Shown piece by piece: positions 17,843-24,933 of a stretch of DNA of 49,232 nt (positions are counted from its first letter, which is position 1; every line of letters starts with the position of its first letter). The notes beneath the pieces are model-generated. The model did no database searches. It was given only the letters and a program-made list of their open reading frames with translations, and was not told where the DNA came from. The position numbers and the translations under genes are program-made. The DNA is from an uncultured Ruminiclostridium sp. Its GTDB lineage: Bacteria > Bacillota > Clostridia > Oscillospirales > Ruminococcaceae. The stretch covers positions 1 to 49,232 of the forward strand of contig CANRFO010000019.1 in assembly GCA_947629925.1 (NCBI GenBank), in the 5' to 3' direction.

Positions 17843-17983
17843 TCAAACCCCTGTAAGCCTCTTTATTACTGTTTTTTCTATCTTTCTGCGCTGAGCTTCG
17901 GTGATCAGACTTTCACTTAACAGCTTGTCAAGAAATTTGCGGCACAAATAAAACTTGTATCTGATGATTGCTTCGTTATCCAT
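17843..17983 (-). CDS. small SHOCT-like protein
   Basis: 46 residues: MDNEAIIRYKFYLCRKF, then LDKLLSESLITEAQRRKIEK and a short basic tail ending GV. The pattern 'LL..GLIT..E...I' is that of the SHOCT short C-terminal domain, here as a stand-alone protein. Genes of this size and form commonly sit beside serine recombinases in Clostridia elements. It starts 8 bases after the mazF stop on the same strand, with GGTGG as ribosome-binding site, so it is in the same operon. Role unknown; oligomerisation is the property usually suggested for SHOCT. Confidence 0.75.
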   Translation of the reverse strand: MDNEAIIRYKFYLCRKFLDKLLSESLITEAQRRKIEKTVIKRLTGV

Positions 17984-17990
17984 ATCCACC

Positions 17991-18356
17991 TCAGTTATAT
18001 TTTGAATTTAATCCCACGCTTATTTTCAAGGCGCGGTCAATATCCTGCATTACAAAATCATTTACTTTGCCAATATATTCGGTAAGCCGAGATTTATCCA
18101 AAACCCGAATTTGTTCAAGCAGTACGCTTGAATTTTGCGGCAACCCGCTTGATTTCGCAAACGTGAAAATGTGTACGGGAAGCCTGTTCGAAATGCGCTT
18201 TGTAGTTATGGGCGCGGCGATTGTTGTGTCGCTGTGCCTGTTGCCTTTATTGTTCTGAATAATGAGAACGGGACGGATACCGTCCTGTTCGCTGCCGATG
18301 ATAGGCTCTAAATCGGCGAGATATATTTCGCCTCGCCTTATGTTTTTCTTGTTCAT
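17991..18356 (-). CDS. mazF: MazF/PemK-family toxin (endoribonuclease)
   Basis: 121 residues. The N-terminus RRGEIYLADLEPIIGSEQDGIRPVLIIQNN is the typical MazF/PemK start (R-G-E-I/D-x-x-x-D-x-x-P-x-x-G-x-E-x-x-x-x-R-P-x-x-x-x-Q-N). TTIAAPITTK and LPVHIF follow, then a region with VLLEQIRVLDKSRL. These are the RNA-binding and catalytic positions of the family, which cleaves mRNA at short sequences. No antitoxin of MazE type precedes it. The upstream 430 bases are noncoding, and the downstream gene is the SHOCT-like protein. Within this module MazF may act in element maintenance or as a regulator. ATG 18356 has GGAAAGG upstream. Confidence 0.9.
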   Translation of the reverse strand: MNKKNIRRGEIYLADLEPIIGSEQDGIRPVLIIQNNKGNRHSDTTIAAPITTKRISNRLPVHIFTFAKSSGLPQNSSVLLEQIRVLDKSRLTEYIGKVNDFVMQDIDRALKISVGLNSKYN

Positions 18357-18369
18357 TTTTGACCTTTCC

Positions 18370-18830
18370 TATGTAAAATCTCGGCTCTGCACATAATTGC
18401 ACAGAGCCGTGACTTCCTATTTTAAGCGGATAAATCCGCTTTTGCCTGTAAAAACTGTCGTATTTGCCCCGCAACCCCGACTATATGGGAATACTTCAGA
18501 CTGTAATCGGCATTACATCATGGGAATCTCACCCTTTTGTGGTTCTCACAAAACCGCCCTCACTACGTTGGATTATGACCAGACGGAAGTATCATTATCC
18601 CCTCGTGCAGATCATCGCGCACTTGTTGCCACACAAGTTTTGAGAGCCGCTCTTTATCGCTCGGTTCGGTATCATATTACGGAATTTAATTGAGCCGTAG
18701 CTCAGTCGGCTAAGTGCCGCGCTTGTCCGATTATTGATATTGCGAACATCATGGCGAGATGCTCCTGTCGCTTTCAACCACTATGGGCTGCACGAGGGAA
18801 AGTATCTGAAATACTGATATTTGATTGTCA
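18370..18830 (-). other. long noncoding leader upstream of mazF with hairpins
   Basis: About 460 bases without a credible gene; frames in it look random. A hairpin CGGCTCTG...CAGAGCCG (18382-18409) and a perfect one AAGCGGA-TAAA-TCCGCTT (18424-18441) lie closest to mazF. Further up is a GCCGTAGCTCAGTCGGC dyad (about 18693-18709) that resembles the 5' part of a tRNA but has no anticodon or T-arm after it. The length and the helices suggest an untranslated leader or replication/transfer signal. No known riboswitch class was matched. Confidence 0.4.
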
Positions 18831-18942
18831 AGAAACTGACTGAGATTTTCTATTCTCGTCGCAATATAATCGTAACACAAATTTTACTGAAAAATTTTTG
18901 AATTTCGGGAATTTGCATTTTGTATATCAAGAATTTTTATAT

Positions 18943-18972
18943 TTGTACTGTTTGGGAAAATTGTTATATAAT
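18943..18972 (+). promoter_or_regulatory. promoter of the tyrosine integrase, outside the inverted repeat
   Basis: TTGTAC (18943-18948), an 18-base spacer and TATAAT (18967-18972). The expected start of transcription (~18979) lies a few bases before the left 25-bp inverted repeat at 18984, so transcription enters the integrase segment from outside it. There is no competing promoter of this quality between the repeat and the gene. Confidence 0.65.
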
Positions 18973-18983
18973 ATTTGCGTGGC

Positions 18984-19008
18984 TTTCGTAAAATATCCTA
19001 TTTTATGA
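18984..19008. repeat. left arm of a perfect 25-bp inverted repeat around the integrase
   Basis: The left arm begins TTTCGTAAAATATCC and ends CTATTTTATGA. It is the exact reverse complement of 20345-20369. The segment between the arms (19009-20344) contains only the integrase gene and its leader. Perfect 25-bp inverted repeats around a site-specific recombinase gene fit crossover sites for inversion. A pair of att cores would be in direct orientation. Confidence 0.9.
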
Positions 19009-19170
19009 AACGGAAAATCGGCTTGATAGCGCAATTCTCAAAGCTAAAAACCAATAATTTTTATTGTAGCTATCAATTTGGGGCTGTAAAATCGCAGAAA
19101 ACAGAAAGGAAAAATCTCTGTTTTAAACTTATTTACCGTCAGAAATATTGTCAAAATAGGGGGTATAATA

Positions 19171-20271
19171 ATGGCAAGACGTGGCGAGAACATATATAAA
19201 AGAAAAGACGGGCGTTGGGAGGGAAGATATAGAAACGGGATTAAAGCAGACGGAACAACAAAATATTCCTCAATTTACGGGAAAACCTATGCTGAAGTTA
19301 AAACCAAACTGTCTGAAAAACGCGCTAAATCTTCTGTTTCAACCATTCCAAAAAATTTGACGTTAAATAATCTTTTTACAATGTGGTTTGCGGAAATTCG
19401 TATGAAAGTAAAGGAATCCACATATATGAATTATTGTCTGAAATTTGAAAAGCACATAAGCTCGTCTATCGGCAAAACACACTATGACAAATTGACGACT
19501 GAAAATCTTAACGCATTCATTCAGTGCAAGTTGTCAAGCGGTCTTTCGCCAAGGTATTCCGCTGATATTGCGGGAGTAATAAAGTCTGTATGCCGCTTTG
19601 CGAAAAGACGTTTCGGGTATGATGATAAATCGGAATTTATAACAATGCCAAAAGGCAAATCAAAAGAAAAAGAGCTGCTCAGCAAGGCGGAGCAGTCTAA
19701 GCTTAATCATTATTTAATTATTAATCCGACAGTTACCAATGTCGGTATTTTATTGTCATCGGCTACCGGCATCCGCATTGGGGAACTTTGTGCGCTGAAA
19801 TGGGAAAACATTGACCTTGAAAAAGGAGTTTTATCCGTCAGAAATACTGCCCAACGTATTAAAAATCTCAGCGGTGAAGCCTCAACAAAGTTGGTTGTCA
19901 CCTCACCCAAAAGTAACTCATCTGTTAGGGAAATACCTTTACCCGAATTTATTATACCTCTTTTAAACAAGTTGAAAGCAAGCAATGACTGCTACCTGCT
20001 TTCGGGAACAAGGGGTATTGTTGAACCGAGAGTGATGCAGTATCGTTTTAAGCGTATTCTCAATGAGTTGCAACTGTCAAATGTATCTTATCATTCACTG
20101 CGCCATTTGTTCGCCACTAATTGCATAGCTCTCGGTGTTGATGTAAAGACGCTTTCTGAGATTTTAGGCCATAGCAGTGTCGAAACCACTCTTAACCGTT
20201 ATATCCATTCATCAATGGAACGCAAAGCGGCATATATGAAAACCATTTCCACAATCTTTACAGTGGCATAA
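19171..20271 (+). CDS. int: Tn916-type tyrosine recombinase/integrase
   Basis: 366 residues. GGGGG sits 8 bases before ATG 19171. N-terminal AP2-like arm-binding domain (NIYKRKDGRWEGRYRNG, ~7-45), core-binding SAM-like domain (~60-160, TYMNYCLKFEKHI), and catalytic domain with R202 (TGIRIGELCALKW), K247, H308 and R311 (YHSLRHLFATN), H334 (ILGHSS) and nucleophile Y344 (LNRYIHS). All active-site residues are present, so it should be functional. The family integrates or excises elements of the Tn916/ICE type. Here no cargo other than the gene itself lies between the inverted repeats, so it may act as a local invertase or be a stranded integrase. No Xis-like gene is seen next to it. Confidence 0.93.
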   Translation: MARRGENIYKRKDGRWEGRYRNGIKADGTTKYSSIYGKTYAEVKTKLSEKRAKSSVSTIPKNLTLNNLFTMWFAEIRMKVKESTYMNYCLKFEKHISSSIGKTHYDKLTTENLNAFIQCKLSSGLSPRYSADIAGVIKSVCRFAKRRFGYDDKSEFITMPKGKSKEKELLSKAEQSKLNHYLIINPTVTNVGILLSSATGIRIGELCALKWENIDLEKGVLSVRNTAQRIKNLSGEASTKLVVTSPKSNSSVREIPLPEFIIPLLNKLKASNDCYLLSGTRGIVEPRVMQYRFKRILNELQLSNVSYHSLRHLFATNCIALGVDVKTLSEILGHSSVETTLNRYIHSSMERKAAYMKTISTIFTVA

Positions 20272-20344
20272 ATAATATTTCCCGTCAGATTTTTCGTCAG
20301 AAAAAAGAAAATCTCGCTTTACTAAGCTAGATTTGGCCTTAATA

Positions 20345-20369
20345 TCATAAAATAGGATATTTTACGAAA
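20345..20369. repeat. right arm of the 25-bp inverted repeat
   Basis: Begins TCATAAAATAGGATATTT and ends ACGAAA; exact reverse complement of 18984-19008. It lies 73 bases after the integrase stop. Between the stop and the arm, CGTCAG occurs twice (20283-20300) and also once in the leader before the gene (19138), a possible arm-type binding site for the integrase. Confidence 0.9.
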
Positions 20370-20418
20370 AGGTGCTGCAGAATAAATTATCCCCTGTTCG
20401 CAAGATATTATTCTATCA

Positions 20419-20754
20419 CTACTTTTTTATTTGGAAATCGTAACCACTCACCATACTGTCAATCAGCAATTTTGCATCGGGCGTAAGACTTCGATACATA
20501 TCCAGCAGTTTCTGTTCTGCGAGGTGAAGGCTCGATCCTAATCCACTTGTTTTGCAGTCGGAAATACAAAGTATGTAATCAATTGATACTCCGTAAAAAA
20601 CAGCAAAAGCCACTAAAATGTTACAAGGAATATTGTCACCATTTTCATAGGCGGATACTCTTGAAAGAGAAATATTAAGCTGATATGCTACCGCTGTTTG
20701 GGTAAGATTACGGCTTCTGCGCAATTCATAAAGCCTGTTAGCCCTCACTTTCAA
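20419..20754 (-). CDS. XRE-family transcriptional regulator
   Basis: 111 residues from TTG 20754 with GGGGG 7 bases upstream. Helix-turn-helix ~1-60: ANRLYELRRSRNLTQTAVAYQLNISLSRVSAYENGDNIPCNILVAFAVFYGVSIDYIL is the standard HTH_3 pattern (quoted in family terms, key parts LTQTAVA, SRVSAYENG, IDYIL). The C-terminal ~45 residues (LLDMYRSLTPDAKLLIDSMV) form a helical dimer region. The region before the start has CTGTTAAACCCTGTTATAG overlapping a TATAGT/TATAAT-type -10, suggesting self-repression. It converges on the integrase gene and probably belongs with it. Confidence 0.88.
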   Translation of the reverse strand: MKVRANRLYELRRSRNLTQTAVAYQLNISLSRVSAYENGDNIPCNILVAFAVFYGVSIDYILCISDCKTSGLGSSLHLAEQKLLDMYRSLTPDAKLLIDSMVSGYDFQIKK

Positions 20755-20900
20755 AATATCACCCCCTGATTATACTATAACAGGGTTTAACAGACTTTTT
20801 TCCCGAATTTCAAAAATATCATTTTCGTTTTTCGGGAAGTATTGTTAGTAAAAATTACGGCAGATATGAATTGCCGCACATTAAATCGTCGCTTAAACAT

Positions 20901-21006
20901 GCTGCCGAAATTGCGAAGTAATTTCCCAGTTCAGCGAGAGATTTAACCCCCTCGCTGAACTGAGAGATAGAACCCGCCGTTTTAAAGACGAGAGGATATC
21001 GGCAGC
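20901..21006. ncRNA. candidate structured RNA or complex dyad
   Basis: An 8-bp outer pairing (GCTGCCGA 20901-20908 with TCGGCAGC 20999-21006) encloses a perfect 12-bp hairpin (CAGTTCAGCGAG 20927-20938 with CTCGCTGAACTG 20951-20962, loop of 12). The interval 20755-21354 has no supported frame, and this is its only strong structure. It could be a short RNA, an att-like dyad or the end of a lost element. No T-run follows on either strand, so it is not a simple terminator. Confidence 0.4.
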
Positions 21007-21354
21007 GGTTATAGGTTATATTTATTTTTATAATTTAATAACTTATTTTATTGTAGAATAATTTATTGCATAATTACAAAGCAAGTTTACTCATAACCCA
21101 AAATATTGCTTTTTCTATCAAGAAAAAAGCAACACTGCACAATTACTGTCAAGCGATTGCATGGGCATTAATTGTACGGTGCTGCCATAATACTTTTCTC
21201 TGAAAAAAACTTTTCTCCAACAAAAAAGACTTTATCTTTTTCTTTATATATCACAAGCCCGCAAAGCAATTGGTGTTATGGCACCGATACAGCTTGACGG
21301 TTCCATTTATCCATGAATAAATGGTAAATACATAAAGAAAATCAGGTGTATAAG

Positions 21355-21486
21355 TTACTTTTTAAAGTCTTTAACGCTGTCAGGCACTTTGGGCTGATAA
21401 CTTAGGAAGTGACATGCAGTATTATTGGATTTTATAATACTCTTTTTTGCCATAGCTGCTACCGCTTTCAAAATTGTTTTTTTCAT
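21355..21486 (-). CDS. agrD: AgrD-type autoinducing peptide precursor
   Basis: 43 residues. AGGAGG lies 7 bases before ATG 21486. The amphipathic N-terminal leader begins MKKTILKAVAAMAKKS. The core region is NNTACHFLS, and the acidic-then-basic tail starts YQPKVPDS and ends KDFKK. Aligning with the known AgrD plan (for example TCPWII followed by HQPKVP in C. difficile) places the thiolactone cysteine in TACHFLS, five residues before the cut, with YQPKVP as the recognition tail. AgrB would cleave and cyclise it. It is on the same strand as agrB, agrC and agrA but is separated from agrB by 1.5 kb containing a decayed IS110, so co-transcription with agrB is now uncertain. Confidence 0.88.
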   Translation of the reverse strand: MKKTILKAVAAMAKKSIIKSNNTACHFLSYQPKVPDSVKDFKK

Positions 21487-21559
21487 GCTTAAACCTCCTC
21501 GTATAATATAAAGTAGTAGTTTTTAGAGTTCCTCTCCAAGAACTATGGTATAATTGTTT

Positions 21560-21700
21560 AGATGCCGTGGATTGGTTTTCACCTCCTACCACAAGAAGGT
21601 TTCATTAAGGCTCCGACCACAGTCTCTATGCAATTTGTTAATCAGTTAGATACCGCTAGAACGAGGTTACAAGTGAATTGAGCAACTGTGTATCTAAACA
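21560..21700 (+). ncRNA. candidate bridge RNA of the IS110 element
   Basis: An extended -10 promoter (TGGTATAAT, 21547-21554) precedes it. IS110 transposases use a structured RNA made from the noncoding left end, whose loops pair with target and donor DNA. Here a stem TTAGATAC (21646-21653) with GTATCTAA (21690-21697) encloses an internal loop, and CCGTGG...CCAC pairings lie at ~21566-21592. Position, promoter and stem-with-loop fit a bridge RNA. Which loop binds target or donor was not assigned. The transposase is dead, so the RNA would be a relic or could act with a related transposase elsewhere. Confidence 0.5.
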
Positions 21701-21730
21701 GCGTCAAAATATTTTATTGGAAGTATCTTG

Positions 21731-22835
21731 ATGTTTTTTGTCGGCATCGATGTGGCAAGGACAAGCATGACTGCTTTATTATCAATTTTGAGGGAATCGC
21801 TCTCTATTATGTTTTCACCATCGCTAACACCCTCGGCGGGCTCAACGAGCTGCTTTATAAAATTCAGTCCGTTTCTTCAGATTTGAGCAAAATTAAAGTA
21901 GAACTTGAGATCACAGAACATTAGCTTCAATCTACTCGGATTCTTGTTGAACAACGGTCTACCAACCTGCATTCTGAATCCGCTACACACTAATCTCTAT
22001 CAAAAAAGTCTGTCCCTCATAAAAACCAAAACAGATAAGACAGACGCGTGTGATTACTTCTATGCTAATGTCTTATGCGGAACTCAAACCCTACACAAGT
22101 ACATTTATATCACATAGAAAATCTAAAGTCACTAACCAGATACAGATTAGACAAAGTTTCTCAAAGAGCCAAGCTCAAATCTTTTGTCGCAAGACTTGTA
22201 AATATCCTTTTCCCAGAGCTTGAAAAACTTGTTCCTTCACTTCATATGAAATCTTTTTATGTCCTTCTCAGCGAGTTCCCTTTGGCCGTCTATGTTGCCG
22301 ATGCTCATTTTGCAAGACTTGCAAATCTAATCTGCAACGCCTCTAAAGGACATTACAGAAGAGACAAGGCTATTCAAATTCGTGAAGCCGCAAGGCATTC
22401 TGTCGGCTCTGTTATACTGGCAAAAACACTTGGGATAGAGTACACCATCAAGCTAATTGGAGAACTTACCGAGGAAATGGATGAAATACAAACTGAAATC
22501 AAAAAGATCGTTGATAAATCCAGAACAATACTTACGACTATTCCCAGACTTGGTTACAAAACTGTTGCTGTCATTCTTGCCGAAGTCGACGATTTCTCAA
22601 ACGTTAAAAACCCTTACAAACTGTTATGCTCAAATGGAGAAGCGAGGTTCAAAATATCTTCGCTTTGCTCTTTATAACGCTGCAAAATACGTTTCCAAAT
22701 AGGACAAGACCTTTTCTGGTTATCTCGCCAAGAAATGAGCCAAGAGCAAGCAATACAATGTCACTCTTTCCCACGTTGCCAAAAAACTGGTCAGAGTGTT
22801 ATTCGCCTTGAAAAGGTCACACTTGACTTACCAAC
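21731..22835 (+). pseudogene. IS110-family transposase, several frameshifts
   Basis: The ATG at 21731 starts MFFVGIDVAR, the RuvC-like opening of IS110 DEDD transposases, then shifts frame to GKDKHDCFIINFEG. Later pieces read NLLGFLLNNGLPT-ILNPLHTN and KTDKTDACD, then a long stretch from 22075 (ELEKLVPSLHMKSFYVLLSEFP, RREAARHSVGS-type sequence, TIPRLGYKTVAVILAEVDDFS), then MEKRGSKYLRFALYNAAKYV in another frame. At least four frame changes and stops break it. The conserved C-terminal serine region is only partly readable. Non-functional. Confidence 0.88.
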
Positions 22836-22873
22836 CGGCGATGTAACATATTTGACTCAGCATCCTTTTTTTC

Positions 22874-22895
22874 AGGCATCATTTGATGCCTTTTT
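22874..22895 (+). terminator. intrinsic terminator after the IS110 relic
   Basis: AGGCATC (22874-22880), loop ATTT, GATGCCT (22885-22891), then TTTT. It acts on the plus strand. On the minus strand no T-run follows, so agrB transcripts could still read through toward agrD. Confidence 0.75.
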
Positions 22896-22952
22896 GCCGT
22901 GTCCTTTTTCTCATCAATTATCATTAAATTTTTTTAACTTTCTTTATTTTGA

Positions 22953-23531
22953 CTATTGACTTTTAATAGTTAGTCTTAATGTTATTGATATAAAAACAGC
23001 ATCCGCTGATAATGACCAAGACACAGCATAAAAAACAGATTTAATTTCAAGTAAAAAAGAAGATGACATAACTATGATAGTTATTATAGTAATTAAAATT
23101 GAAAAAATATGATACTTCCTTTTTTCGTTTTGGTCAAGAGATTTGTTTTCGCTCTCCACCGGTGCAAAAACAAAAATTACAAATGAAGAAATAAGTGCTA
23201 CAATTCCAACAATAATATCAACCAACGGGTTGTTGAAATAATATAAAAAAATTAACGGGATGTAAGTCAGCACAGATACAATAAGACATTTCCCTGATGT
23301 TTTGCAGTGAAAGCCTCCCGTATATTGTCGCAACACCTTATATACAACTACAAAAATGAAACTCAACAAAATAGTTCTTGTTATTAAAGCAAGTATAAAA
23401 ATAATAAAGAAAAATACCACTTGTTGAAGAAATATTTCTAATCCATATATGTATGCATCTTGTTGATCTATCTGTACAATATTATTTGCAACAAGCAATG
23501 CCGAGATTTTTTTTGATAATTTTTTTAACAT
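22953..23531 (-). CDS. agrB: AgrB-type membrane peptidase for autoinducer processing
   Basis: 192 residues with about five to six membrane helices. The catalytic pair is visible: H75 in YTGGFHCK and C82 in GKCLIVS, seven residues apart as in staphylococcal AgrB (H77/C84). AgrB cuts the AgrD tail and forms the thiolactone ring at the membrane. ATG 23531 has GAGGAAA upstream. Its own promoter with response-regulator boxes lies at 23551-23620, separate from agrCA. The partner peptide gene is beyond the IS110 relic. Length is normal for the family, and nothing suggests loss of function. Confidence 0.92.
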   Translation of the reverse strand: MLKKLSKKISALLVANNIVQIDQQDAYIYGLEIFLQQVVFFFIIFILALITRTILLSFIFVVVYKVLRQYTGGFHCKTSGKCLIVSVLTYIPLIFLYYFNNPLVDIIVGIVALISSFVIFVFAPVESENKSLDQNEKRKYHIFSILITIITIIVMSSSFLLEIKSVFYAVSWSLSADAVFISITLRLTIKSQ

Positions 23532-23550
23532 TTTTATTTCCTCGGGTTAT

Positions 23551-23620
23551 ATTATGCATTTTTTAAGTTAAATTGTCAACACTTTTTCGGCTGAGCGGTC
23601 AAAAAAAGGGATTGAGCGGG
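23551..23620 (-). promoter_or_regulatory. agrB promoter with tandem AgrA/LytTR-type boxes
   Basis: On the minus strand: -35 TTGACA (23574-23579), 17-base spacer, -10 CATAAT (23551-23556). Upstream are two boxes, CCGCTCAGCCG (23588-23598) and CCCGCTCAATCCC (23608-23620), with the CCGCTC cores 21 bases apart, i.e. two helical turns. The proximal box ends 8 bases from the -35. The same boxes, spacing and gap occur at 26207-26275 on the other strand. LytTR regulators such as AgrA bind tandem direct repeats of about this size and spacing. Confidence 0.85.
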
Positions 23621-23626
23621 AAAATT

Positions 23627-24922
23627 TTATATTTTTAATAAAACGATCGTTTTAAAAATTTCCCCATCAGCTTCCCAAGTTACTTCTCCGTTGTATTTTA
23701 ATGCAATATCTTTAATGATCTGACTTCCGTATCCATGTTGGAATTTATCGGGTTTAGTTGAACTAAGCAGATGTAATGTCCGTTCAAGTACTATTCCGCT
23801 TGAATAGCTGTTTTCTGTATATACAGTCCAATATGCATTATATTTGAACATTTTAAATTTGACAAAAGCCTTTTCAGATTGTTCAGCAGCTTCAAAAGCG
23901 TTATCGATAACATTTGAAATCAGCGACGATAAATCCAATACATCCATTTCAACAGCTTCTAAAGGCTCTATGTAATAATCAAAAGCTATTTGCTTTCTTT
24001 CTGCTAAAGCAATCTTGGATGTGATTATCGCATCAACGATATCACTGCCGGACTCAATATCGATATGCGGTATTGATTTTTTCACCTTTCCTATTGCTTC
24101 ATCAAGCAGTTTGATTGCGCTTTCTTTTTTCCCCTGTTCAATTAATGTACAAGCATATGTTATGTGTTTATTCATATCATGATTTAATTTTTTTATTATC
24201 TCAGAAGTCCTATTCTGCAGTGCTATTCTATCTTGTAATGTTTCATACCCTGATTCTAAAACATACAGCTTCTTATCACGTTGAAACCCAAAACAAATTT
24301 CCGTAAAGAAATAGATCACAACCATACTCATAACAAAAAATGAAGATGAAATGATCAAAAATAATAAAGAGGTTTCTGCGTCTTGCTGCTTTTGTGAATA
24401 TATTACAATGAAAGCTGTGGTTATAATAAGGAAAACCAGCATAACCGAATTATATAAGACCCAGATTTTTGGGCGCATATCATATTGTATTTTTTTAAAA
24501 CCCTTATAAATCAATATAAATATCAATATATCAAAGGCTTTTATTATAAGGCATACAAATAGTCTTAACCAAAATGAAGAATAGAATACATTGAGAAAAG
24601 CTTCATTCAGAACCAATGAAATGAGGACCCCGAAAATAATATCGATTATTGACAGAACGTAAAGCGCCATAAGAGCATAACCCGATTTAATTATTAAACG
24701 TTCTTTATACAAAACCGAGCTTACAACAAATATATTCAAAAATCCGAAAAGAGTTTTTAAAACAATGTTGTAATTTGATAATATAAATGTAAAAAAGGAT
24801 AAAAAAATTACCCCTGCAATAAAGGGTAAAATTCCCTGAAACCTTCTTTTTAACAATTTATCAAAAAACAAAATAATTACAAAATCTTCAATTACACATA
24901 ATAAATAATCCAAAATCTGCAT
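23627..24922 (-). CDS. agrC: AgrC-type sensor histidine kinase (GHKL family)
   Basis: 431 residues. Residues ~1-205 carry six membrane helices (sensor). A coiled linker leads to the phospho-acceptor H248 in LNHDMNKHI. The N-box is ISNVIDNAFEAAE (~335-347) and the G-box is HGYGSQIIKDIA (~396-407). This is the HPK10/AgrC layout. It should detect the cyclic peptide outside the cell and phosphorylate AgrA. It lies 11 bases downstream of agrA (agrA then agrC) and upstream of agrB, an order different from the staphylococcal BDCA. Complete, with no missing motif. Confidence 0.93.
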   Translation of the reverse strand: MQILDYLLCVIEDFVIILFFDKLLKRRFQGILPFIAGVIFLSFFTFILSNYNIVLKTLFGFLNIFVVSSVLYKERLIIKSGYALMALYVLSIIDIIFGVLISLVLNEAFLNVFYSSFWLRLFVCLIIKAFDILIFILIYKGFKKIQYDMRPKIWVLYNSVMLVFLIITTAFIVIYSQKQQDAETSLLFLIISSSFFVMSMVVIYFFTEICFGFQRDKKLYVLESGYETLQDRIALQNRTSEIIKKLNHDMNKHITYACTLIEQGKKESAIKLLDEAIGKVKKSIPHIDIESGSDIVDAIITSKIALAERKQIAFDYYIEPLEAVEMDVLDLSSLISNVIDNAFEAAEQSEKAFVKFKMFKYNAYWTVYTENSYSSGIVLERTLHLLSSTKPDKFQHGYGSQIIKDIALKYNGEVTWEADGEIFKTIVLLKI

Positions 24923-24933
24923 ATCTGCCGCTC

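Larger units (their letters stand above)
21505..22895 (+). mobile_element. decayed IS110-family insertion sequence
   Basis: This covers the noncoding left end (21505-21730), the broken transposase and the right-end terminator. It lies exactly between the agrB stop side (22953) and the agrD ribosome-binding site (21492-21497), so it split an agrB-agrD pair. Terminal inverted repeats are not expected in this family. Exact ends were not determined because IS110 elements leave no long duplications. Confidence 0.75.

Noticed and set aside
18397-18693. 98-codon plus-strand frame opposite the mazF leader
   Set aside because: No ribosome-binding site, no recognisable protein character, and it overlaps hairpins.
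18690-18780. A tRNA gene starting GCCGTAGCTCAGTCGGC
   Set aside because: No anticodon arm, no T-arm (GGTTCGAATCC-like) and no matching acceptor strand; only a D-arm-like dyad.
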